A stretch of DNA of 64,000 nucleotides from Armigeres subalbatus. Taxonomy: Eukaryota; Arthropoda; Insecta; Diptera; Culicidae. Below, piece by piece: positions 22,669 to 31,758 of this stretch (positions are counted from its first letter, which is position 1; each line of letters begins with the position of its first letter). Location: assembly GCF_024139115.2 (NCBI RefSeq), contig NC_085140.1, positions 163,210,452 to 163,274,451 on the forward strand. The letters are read 5' to 3'. The translations under genes were made by a program, and so were the position numbers. Below the pieces are notes generated by a model. The model ran no database searches. It was not told where the DNA came from and was given only the letters and a program-made list of their open reading frames with translations.

Positions 22669-25600
22669 TATGATGGCTGTTCGGGCCACATTGAGAGTTG
22701 ACGTAAAGTCAATGTCAACTTCTCCCCACGAACAGCCTAGATAGCCGTGTGGTGTCGGCAGCCGGTTGTCTGGCTAAGACTAACGCTACGGATTGCCTGT
22801 TCCAGTGGTAAAAGTCCTCCATACAGGTGACCCCTAATTCTTGGTGTGATGCGGCTTTATGCTTACCGTGCCTATGAATGAATGGTTAGGGGGGTCTAAA
22901 AAGAACCTAACCGCTAACGGAGCCTGTGAAGCACCAGGGCACCCTTCACAGTATTGAGCCCTTATTGCGCTAACTGGAGCTATGGCGTAGTTGACTTTTT
23001 GCTTCTCCGGAATAATCGGCTACTCTTATTCAATCTCAACTTGAGGTTAAATAAGGGTGGGATTATGAGTATGTTTTATTTAGTTTTTCATCTAATTGTC
23101 ACCTATATGGATTCGCTATATGCGTTTTTCACAGTGTACTCTGTGTTTCGTCTTTGACGTTCTTGATACGATACCGACTTGGTTTCATCGTTGCTGTTCA
23201 CATAAATGTTGAAGTTGTGGAGTGTATTATCGTAATTCACAATGGCTACAGTTAGGATAGCTCAAATCAATCTTCAGCACAAAAGAACAGCAACGATTAA
23301 TCTTTGTAAACTTATGCAAAATGGCAAATCCCAAGTGGCTTTGGTGCAGGAACCCTATTTTCGCAAGGGTAGCTTTTACCTAGGTAACCTAGTGAACCCG
23401 GTTTTTGCTGCTTTCAGTAATGAAATGGCAAACTCTCGATCAATGCCGCGTGCATGTGTACTTGTTAACAACGCTATCGTTGCTAAACTTATCTCTGAAC
23501 TAACAACCAGAGATGTATGTGCTGTCACAATTGATGCAACTGGCGGATCCCCCGTCAGGAAATACGTCTATTGTTCGGTTTATTTACCACATGATGAACC
23601 ATCCCCTACGGATGCTTTCAAACAAGTGGTCAGTTATTGCACGTCAAAAGGCCTTCCGCCAATTGTCGGTAGTGATGCTAATGCTCATCACATCAACTGG
23701 GGTAGCTCGGATATCAATCTGAGAGGCTCCAGCTTGATGGAATACTTAAGTAGTACCGAACTTGGTTTACTTAACATAGGCAATCGCCCAACCTTTATGG
23801 TATCTAATAGAGCAGAAGTATTAGACATAACTCTCTGCTCCAATCGAATCAGTCACGAGTTGACGAATTGGCATGTGTCAGATGAGGAATCCATATCTGA
23901 CCATCGCTACATCTATTTTGATCAGTTGAATGTTTCTTCGCAGACCTTGCGTTTTAGAAATCCCCGTTCAACCAACTGGGATCTCTATACAGAGTTGATC
24001 TCGACAAAATTTCATGGATATCTACCATCCATTGAAACTCCTACCGACTTGGATGATGCCGTTGATACTACAACGTTGCATATCGTGGAAGCTTTTGAAG
24101 AAGCTTGCCCCTTGCGTTCTGTGAAAACCTCAAGAGGAACCCCGTGGTGGAATTCCGATTTGGCTAAGCTCAGGAAGCAGTGTAGAAGGAGTTGAAACAG
24201 ACGCCATTCAGCAGGGACGGATTCTTTCAAGTTGGCTCGCAAAGCTTACAAGAAGGCTCTACGATCTGCTGAACGATTCGGCTGGAAAAACCTTTGTGCA
24301 AATGTTTCCAATTTGAGTGAAGCCACTCGATTGAATAATCACAATGAATTGAATAATAATTGAATAATCCTTGCGAGATCCAAGGATTTCCAAGTTGGCG
24401 AAATTCGCAAGCCAAATGGCGACTACACTTCTTCTGACGAAGAAGCGTTAGAGCACTTATTTGATACACACTTCCCTGGATGTGTAGATATTGCATCTTC
24501 GGATGTTCCTGATGTCTTTTCATGTAGTTATGGGTCTTGGGCTCAGGCTCGTAGAATCATAACTACTGAATCGATTCAATGGGCTCTTAATAGTTTTGCT
24601 CTTTACAAATCTCCACGGAAGATGGGATCTATCCTGTTCTTCTTCAGAAGGGTTTTGAGCATATCAAACATGTTTTGAAAAACTTTTAGTATGCAGTTTT
24701 GCTACTGGGTATATTCCCATATCCTGGCGGGATGTCACTGTAAAGTTTATCCCAAAAGGAGGACGTGCTTCGTATGAAGAAGCAAAGAGTTTTAGACCCA
24801 TCAGTCTGACCTCATTTCTTCTGAAATGCTTAGAACGTATTATCGATCATCACATTCGTGATGACTGTTTGGCAAACATGCCTCTTCATGTTAATCAACA
24901 TGCTTACCAATCTGGAAAGTCCACCGTGACTCTTCTACACAAGGTTATCTACGACATCGAAAAAGCATTTGCCCAAAAGCAATCATGCTTGGGTGCGTTC
25001 TTAGATATTGAGGGTGCTTTTGACAACGTGTCTTTCGATGCAATATTGGAAGCCGCACGATGCCATGGGCTACCTAATATAATTACCAAATGGATTCACC
25101 AGATGCTTAAAAACCGACATCTCTACTCGACATTACGTCAAGCAGCGATTAGGAAATTAAGTGTCTGTGGCTGCCCCCAAGGGGGAGTATTATCTCCACT
25201 TTTGTGGAACCTCGTTGCAGATACGCTATTGAGATTACTCAATAATGGTGGTTTTCCTACCTATGGATTTGCTGACGACTATCTAATATTGATAGTCGGT
25301 TTGTGTATTACTACTTTATTCGACCTGATGCAAAACGCTCTTCAGGCAGTCGAAAGTTGGTGTCGCCAATATGGCCTTTCGGTTAATCCGAATAAAACAT
25401 CTATTGTTCTTTTCACGGAAAAACGTAACCGTAACGGTATTCGCCCATTACATCTTTTTGACTCTGAAATCAATGTAACGGATCAGGTAAAGTATGTGGG
25501 ACTAATTCTTGATTCCAAGCTCTCCTGGACTCCTAACATTGAGTTCAGAGTCAAAAAGGCGTGTATGGCCTTCGGCCAATGCCGACGAACTTTTGGTAAA

Positions 25601-27086
25601 ACTTGGGGTCTTAAACCTAAATATATCAAATGGATTTACACAACAGTTGTACGACCAATTTTGGCTTATGGATGTCTTGTGTGGTGGCAAAAGGGTGAAG
25701 TGAGGACAATTCAGTCTAAATTAGGCCATCTTCAAAGGATGTGCCTAATGGCACGGCTGCTCTCGAGGTTCTTCTCGACGTTGTCCCACTACACATACAT
25801 CTCAAACAAGAAGCACTTTCTTGTACTTACCGATTATGGGTTCTCGGTTTCTTGGAAGAGAATCCTGTAAACCGCAGTTCTACACACACTTCGTTGTTAC
25901 AACTCATGGTTGATTGGGACAGAACAGTCCTTGCTCCAAGTGATCTCACACTCGCTAGTAGTTTTCCTTATATGACATTTTCAACACAATTCTCCTCGCG
26001 GGATGAGTGGACATCTGGCTATTTGGAGAGAAGTATGTCGGACAGCATTGTTTGTTATACTGACGGCTCCCTCTTCGAAGGTAGAGCGGGTGCAGGTGTC
26101 TACTCGCGTGAGCTAAGATTGGAACAGTCACACTCACTGGGCAGACACTGCACTGTCTTTCAAGCGGAAATATTTGCCATTATGTGTGGAGTGCAATCTG
26201 CACTTCAGAAACACATAATGGGCAAAGTAATATACTTCTGTTCAGATAGTCAAGCAGCTATCAAAGCCCTCGCTTCGGCCAACTCAAGGTCGAAGTTAGT
26301 AATCGCATGTCGAACTCAAATAGAGGAACTGAATTCAGTTAATACATTGCACATTATATGGGTACCTGGCCATTCGTCCATAGCTGGAAACGAATTGGCT
26401 GATGAGCTAGCTCGCACTGGAGCATCACAAGACTTTTTTGGTCCTGAGCCAGCTATTCCAATATCTACGTGTTGGGTGAAGCGTTTGATTAGCTCTTGGG
26501 CTTCCACTCAGCACAAACGGTATTGGAGTAGTTTGGATTCATGTCGACAAACAAAATTGTATATCCGAGAGCCATCTCCGGTAGTAGCTAACTATTTAGC
26601 TAATCTGTCTAAACAGAATTGCAGTGTCTTAGTCAAGGCCTTGACAGGTCACTGCCGACTCAACTATCACATGGCAAATATTCAACGTGTTAAATCCTTT
26701 GTCTGTGATGGTTGTGAATCCGATTATGGAACTTCTTATCATCTGATATGTAACTGCCCAGTTTATGCGCAACTGCGTTTCCAAATATTTGGTAAACACT
26801 TACTAAGTGAAATTGACTACAGAAACCTGAACCTTCAAAGCATTCTGTTGTTCATAACCCGTTGTGGTAAGGAGCTATGAGCTTTTGTACGTGTTGTAGA
26901 CGTTATATGCCCTCTTCAAGGGTACCTTTCCTCAACTTCCCATTTTTCCCCCATCCATATTCCTTTCCTTTTTGTTCACTTCCTTTTCCGTCAGGTGCGT
27001 GATGAGAAAGGCTGTGAAGGCGATGGCACAAATCTCCCGAATTGAGGTGAACGTGCCCCTGGAGCCGACGTTCTGATACCTGATAC
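22669..27086 (+). mobile_element. LOA-clade retrotransposon (Lian-like), 4.4 kb
   Basis: The element contains a ~570-bp leader (22669-23241), one long decayed ORF with endonuclease, RT and RNase H (23242-26880), a short 3' UTR, and a tail ending in a repeated TGATACC heptamer at about 27073-27086. A single ORF of about 1,200 codons and a total of 4.4 kb fit what I recall of Lian from Aedes aegypti; LOA elements elsewhere often have a separate ORF1, which is absent here. It lies inside an RTE element and is bracketed by the 319-bp duplication. Confidence 0.8.
23242..26880 (+). pseudogene. LOA/Lian-like polyprotein (EN-RT-RNase H), decayed
   Basis: Domains in order: endonuclease (23242-24195) with AQINLQHKR, VALVQEPYF, GSDANAHHINWGS and a SDHRY catalytic motif; a broken linker (24196-24868); RT (24869 to about 25745) with FLDIEGAFDNV, CPQGGVLSPLLWN and the catalytic FADD at about 25270; RNase H (frame 25741-26880) with YTDGS (residues about 106-110), the Glu of FQAEIFAI, CSDSQAA and HSSIAGNELAD. 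It ends with a zinc-binding CDGC...HLICNCP segment. The endonuclease frame ends at a TGA (about 24193) where a Trp is expected. Several stops and shifts occupy the linker, and another frameshift lies near 25750. The RT and RNase H catalytic residues are otherwise intact, so decay is recent or moderate. It would have driven target-primed reverse transcription. Confidence 0.85.
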
Positions 27087-28275
27087 CACCTACACTAGAT
27101 GAGGTTAAAAAAGCTGTTAAAGAGCTGAAAAACAATAAGGCTGCGGGGAAGGACCAGCTCCCGGCTGAACTTCTCAAACATGGCAGTGAGCAGCTTTATG
27201 AAGTTCTGCACCATATTATGTCGAAAATATGGGAAGACGAGGAAATGCCTGCTAGCTGGTTGGACGGCCTCATTTGCCCTCTCTTTAAGAAAGGGCACAG
27301 ACTGGAGTGCGCCAATTACCGAGGAATAACCCTCCTTAATTCGGCGTACAAAATTATGTCCCGTATTCTGTTCAACAGATTGAGACCGCTTGAAGAGTCC
27401 TTCGTCGGTGAATACCAAGCAGGTTTTCGTGAGGGCCGATCAACGACGGATCAAATGTTTACCCTGAGACGAATCCTTGATAAATTCCGGGAGTACAACT
27501 TGCAAACACGTCATCTGTTTATTGATTTCAAGGTGGCGTACGATTCAGTGAAACGTAATGAATTATGGCAAATTATGCTTGAACATGGTTTTCCGGCGAA
27601 ACTGATACGGCATATTCGTATAACGTTGGACGGATCGAAATCAAGTGTAAGGGTTGCGGATGAAATATCGAACTCATTTGTTACCTTAGATGGATTAAAG
27701 CAGGGTGATGCACTCTCGAACCTACTGTTCAATATAGCGCTCGATGGAGCAATTAGGAGAGCTGGTGTGCAAAGAAGCGGTACCATTATCACAAAATCGC
27801 ATATGCTCCTGGGATTTGCGAACGATATCGATATTATCGGTATTGATCGCCGTGCCGTGGAAGAGGCTTTTTAGTCTTTTAAGAGGGAGACAGCGAGGAT
27901 TGGACTCACGATCAATACCAGCAAAACGAAGTACATGGTCGCTGGCAATCAACGTGGGTTCATTAGTGGTGGTGGTAGCGAAATAGTGCTGGATGGTGAA
28001 AAATTTGAAGTAGTAGAAGAATTTGTGTATCTTGGAACATTAGTGACGTGCGATAATGATGTTACCCGCGAGGTGAAAAGGCGTATTGCAGCTGCAAATA
28101 GGGATTATTACGGACTTCGTAATCATCTTAAGTCCCGTAGTCTGCAAACGAAAACAAAATTCGCGCTGTATACTACCCTTATTCTTCCGGTGGCTTTATA
28201 CTGCCATGAGACATGGACGTTAAAGGAGGCTGATCGGAGAGCTCTCGGAGTGTTTGAGCGTAAGGTGCTGCGGAC
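27087..28275 (+). pseudogene. RTE ORF2, RT domain (continuation)
   Basis: It starts with the right copy of the 319-bp duplication (27087-27405) and continues the RTE frame cut at 22668: EESFV joins GEYQAGFREGRSTTDQMF. RT landmarks are HLFIDFKVAYDSV, GLKQGDALSNLLFNIALDG and the active-site region GFANDIDIIG near 27815. The usual F/YADD reads FAND here, so a catalytic Asp is replaced by Asn. A TAG stop at about 27872 interrupts EEAF-SFKRET without changing frame. The frame then runs on through TKYMVAGN, EVVEEFVYLGTLVT and ALGVFERKVLR to the MITE at 28276. Both lesions make it dead. Confidence 0.88.
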
Positions 28276-28702
28276 CAGGGTAGAAATATTTCACAGTCAA
28301 TGCAGTGAAAAACATGGATCTCAGTAAAATCTGCTGTCGCCTTCATCGCCGCCGTGGTGAGTGCGACTGGGTGCAGCCGAAAAATCATTTCCAACACCGA
28401 CTATTCAATTTCGCATTCAGCCACTCACAAGTCGCTCTGACATGCTGCTCAGTTCGCGCCTTACCGTATGACTGTGAGTGGCCCATTTAAACGCGTGGTG
28501 ATTTTTTTCAATTTGCTGGGTGAATGTGTACATTTTGCTGTGGTAAATTTCATCTTCGCGGCGCTGTGGGTGATGTGAGTTCTGTTGTTTACTTTTCTGC
28601 CTCTCCGGGAATTTGAGGTTGATTTCAAAGCAGGAAGAATATAAAAAAATGATATAAAAAAACATCACCTTCATCCAGTGCTGCCGAATATTTACAACCC
28701 TG
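28276..28702. mobile_element. hAT-like MITE, 427 bp
   Basis: It starts CAGGGTAGAAATATT and ends with the complement of CAGGGTTGTAAATATT. The flanking 8-bp repeats are CTGCGGAC (28268-28275) and CTGCGGAA (28703-28710), with one mismatch. The interior has no ORF and contains an inverted GCCACTCACA/TGTGAGTGGC pair at about 28420-28483. It interrupts the RTE ORF within the LRTILGG-type motif. The TIR start and the 8-bp duplication indicate hAT. Confidence 0.78.
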
Positions 28703-28779
28703 CTGCGGAAAATACTCGGCGGTAAACAGGAGAACGGTATCTGGCGGCGTCGCATGAATCACGAATTGTATCAGGTGTA
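28703..28779 (+). pseudogene. RTE ORF2 fragment between two insertions
   Basis: These 77 bp encode LRKILGGKQENGIWRRRMNH then ELYQV, in frame with the RTE C-terminal region on either side. The homologous stretch in the copy at 53030-56410 reads LRTIFGGVQEDGVWRRRMNH. It is bounded on the left by the hAT-like MITE and on the right by the Helitron-like element. Confidence 0.85.
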
Positions 28780-29249
28780 CTAGCTTTATGTACCCGGCCT
28801 TGCTCGGAGTTGCCAGTTTAATTCGCAGTTTTTTTCACCATCGGAATTGGAATAGGTCAAAAGGATAATTGTGTTTTCTTATTGATATTTCATCATTTGA
28901 TTAAAAGAAGGTAGATTACATTTGAAAACATTGACTGATTTTGAAAATGGGATCAAACCCAAAATCGCTTTATTCCGGGCAAACGTCTATTTCTAAAGAA
29001 GGAAAAACATACACCGATGCCTTATTCCGGAAAAACGTCTATTTTAAAGAAATGATCACATTTACTGTCCAGAAGGAAACACTTTAATCATTGCTTTTCT
29101 CTGGGCAAACCATGATTTCGATGAAGTGTTGAGTTGATCGATCCCTGTCATCTTCGCCTTCTTAAGAAAAAGAATGTTTGTTCCAAATTTGGTTGAAATC
29201 GGGCAAGGTACAGAAGTTATGCTGGAACATTGGATCATTGCATACCTTG

Positions 29250-29590
29250 CTTTTTATTTATTAATCTTGAATCATTATCATATAATTATCATACCTTTTA
29301 AAATTTGGAATAAAGGTTACTCGATTATGGATCACTATGCAATTTGATCATTCATAATCATCAATCATTAATCATATCGATCGTTAATCATTAACCATAC
29401 ACATAGTGTGTCAACATTTAATCACGATCGGTAATCGTTAATCATAATCCAACGGTTTTTTCATCTATTATTCATAATCGTTAATTATTGTCAAAATGAA
29501 TTTAATCATTAATCATTATCAGTCATCATTTTCAAAAATTATAATTCATTAATCATAATCTTTAATCATAGAGTTGAATGATTTAATCAT
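29250..29590. repeat. ATTAATCAT-rich low-complexity stretch
   Basis: Many imperfect copies of TTAATCATTAATCAT and related words fill this AT-rich part of the Helitron-like element. Confidence 0.8.
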
Positions 29591-29605
29591 TTAATCTGCT
29601 TAGAA

Positions 29606-30790
29606 TTGGTCCTGGGGTCAGGAGTTACACTGAATTGCCCGTTTTCTAAAGACAACCGCTTTCCTTTACTCCTTCCTCTTTTCTCAACGGCCATTTCACC
29701 CCTTTGTTATCTTCTCCTAGGGATAGAAAATGTGTACCAAATTTGGTTGAAATCGGTCCAGGGGTTCAGAAGTTACACCGAATTGCCAGTTTTGTGAACA
29801 AGACCCTCCCTTCAGACCCCTACCCCTTATCCAAATGTCCAATATGATCGGCTCCTCATAGTGAATATGTGTACAAAATTTGGTTGATATCGGTCCTGGG
29901 AGTTGGGAGATACACAGAGTTGCTCGTTTTCCAAAGACAACCTCTCCCCCCATACCCTCCCCTTTTCCCAATGACCATCCCACCCCCTTTGTTATCTTTT
30001 CCTTATGATGTAGAATGTGTGTACCAAATTTGGTTGAAATCGGTACAGGGGTTCATGATTTACTTTGAATTGCCCGTTTTCTAAACAAAACCCCTCCCTC
30101 CAGACCCTCCCCTTTCCCAAATCCCTCCCATATGATTACCTCCTCATAGTGAATATGTGTACAAAATTTGGTTGAAATCGATCCTGGAAGTTAAAAATTA
30201 CACAGAATTGTTTGTTTTCTAAACAAAACCCCTCCCACCACCCCTCCCCTTTTCTACATGACCATCCCACCCCTTTGTTAACTTCCTCTGAGGATAGAGA
30301 ATGTCTGTACCAAATTTGGTTGAAATCGGTCCTGGGAGTTGAAAGTTACACAGAATTGTTCGTTTTCTGAACAAAACCCTCCCACCACCCCTCCCCCTTT
30401 TCTACATGACCATCCCACCCCTTTGTTAACTTCCTCTGAGGATAGAGAATGTCTGTACCAAATTTGGTTGAAATCGGTCCTGGGAGTTGAAAGTTACACA
30501 GAATTGTTCGTTTTCTGAACAAAACCCCTCCCCCCACACCCCCCCCCTCTTTTCTACATGACCATCCCACCCCTTTGTTAACTTCCTCTGAGGATAGAGA
30601 ATGTCTGTACCAAATTTGGTTGAAATCGGTCCTGGGAGTTGAAAGTTACACAGAATTGTTCGTTTTCTGAACAAAACCCCTCCCACCACCCCTCCCCCTT
30701 TTCTACATGACCATCCCACCCCTTTGTTAACTTCCTCTGAGGATAGAGAATGTCTGTACCAAATTTGGTTGAAATCGGCCAAGTGGTTCA
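29606..30790 (-). repeat. About 149-bp tandem repeats inside the Helitron
   Basis: Units are marked by CCAAATTTGGTTGAAATCGG. The marker recurs at about 29737, 29876, 30024, 30161, 30310, 30458, 30610 and 30759, and the last four are almost identical. Each unit also has a CCCCTCCC tract and GACCATCCCACCCCTTTGTT. The small minus-strand frames here are repeats of one another and not genes. Inverted, diverged units of the same family lie at 41010-42080. Confidence 0.9.
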
Positions 30791-30842
30791 GAAGTAGTTA
30801 GCGAACATACATACATAGATTGGTTTTTATATATATAGAAGA

Positions 30843-31101
30843 TAAAGGGCTGGATATTATTAAGCTTATACAACACGGCAGACTACGGTGGGCTGGTCAC
30901 GTTGTTCGTATGCCGGAAGAACGTCAAGCGAAGAGAATATTTAGTAGAGAACCCGGAAGAGGCCGCAGGCTTCGTGGAAGGCCGCGTACACGATGGCTTT
31001 TTGCAGTTGAAGAGGACCTGAGGGCGCTCAATGTTCAGGGCGACTGGAAGCGATTGGCCCAGGATCGAGTCCAGTGGAGAAGGATACTCCATTCGGCGTA
31101 G
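30843..31101 (+). pseudogene. RTE ORF2 C-terminus and stop
   Basis: The continuation of the RTE frame reads GLDIIKLIQHGRLRWAGHVV, RMPEERQAKRIF, an arginine-rich segment, VEEDLRALNV and VQWRRILHSA, then a TAG at 31099. The WAGH and RMPE motifs are shared with every other RTE copy in the window. The 3' UTR is only about 45 bp and ends in an AAGT repeat. This segment itself is intact and is separated from the rest only by the Helitron. Confidence 0.88.
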
Positions 31102-31345
31102 GTTCATCGAAGAGCTGTAGCCCATCAAGTATCAAGTAAGTAAGTTTAGCACACATGACGTACCTCTCTTCTACCTTCTAAAATTTAAATATAATATAGG
31201 GGGTGGTCATTTGGAAATGGGCAAAGTGTGTGTGTGGGGGTAATGAGAACAATGCTTTAGAAATCAGTTTGGTATAAAAATTTCGTTTCAATTTTACAGA
31301 AATATCAGTACTATGCTAAAAAAAATCGGCTCTTTCTTTACTTAC

Positions 31346-31380
31346 CACCGCACCAAATGTGTCATGTACAAAACGCTCAT
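31346..31380 (+). pseudogene. RTE fragment, left of the I-element insertion
   Basis: These 35 bp correspond to the HHTKCVMYKTL segment of the RTE copy at 55925-55960. The homology continues at 37151. The last 14 bases, TACAAAACGCTCAT (31367-31380), are repeated exactly at 37151-37164. Confidence 0.8.
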
Positions 31381-31758
31381 TTTTTCTCCAAGTTCGTTTA
31401 TTTGGTAGGCTCAGGCGTGTATAACACTTTACGGAGCCATGGTTCTTTGTGATATATACAATCAATATCATTTTATTATACAGTTAATCAGAGAGGGGAA
31501 GGGGCCAGCGTACTCGTGGTGACTCGAGGTTAGTTTACAATGTTTAAGGATGGACGGGGCTTAGGATTTGGGATAAGGAAATGTCAGCTTCTCATCCGGG
31601 CATTTGGCGTCAGTGACGATGTGGCGTGTCGTCATGCTCGATGAATGGTTCGACTGGGAGCATCCTCCGGATGGCAAGAGCTATGGAGCTCTACGGAACA
31701 AAAAGTCTGAGACTAAACAAAAAAAAAACTTTGAAGAAAGAAGAAAAAAAACAAAATA

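Larger units (their letters stand above)
28780..30842 (-). mobile_element. Helitron-like element inserted in RTE, 2.06 kb
   Basis: Read on the minus strand, it starts TCTTCTATATATATAAAAAC (30842) and ends CTAG (28780), preceded by the GC-rich hairpin-prone segment CCGAGCAAGGCCGGG. It sits between A (28779) and T (30843) with no target duplication. Joining those two bases restores the RTE frame as LYQVYKGLDIIKL. The interior has an ATTAATCAT-rich stretch and a ~149-bp tandem array but no Rep/helicase gene, so it is non-autonomous. It aligns over much of its length with 15081-16635. Confidence 0.85.
20525..31146 (+). mobile_element. RTE-clade retrotransposon broken by three insertions
   Basis: One RTE element of about 3.4 kb is spread over 10.6 kb. 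Its pieces are 20525-22668 (5' leader, endonuclease, start of RT), 27087/27406-28275 (RT), 28703-28779, and 30843-31146 (C-terminus and a 3' end ATCAAGTAAGTAAGT). The gaps are filled by a LOA element, a hAT-like MITE and a Helitron-like element. Each junction restores the RTE reading frame when the insert is skipped. The leader shares GAGCGTCTGTTC, CAGCGTCTG and CGGCTGAT landmarks with the leader of the copy at 53030-56410. A short AAGT-repeat tail is usual for the RTE clade. Confidence 0.85.

Noticed and set aside
30346..30782. Repeated minus-strand ORFs as a gene family
   Set aside because: They are the ~149-bp tandem repeats inside the Helitron-like element.
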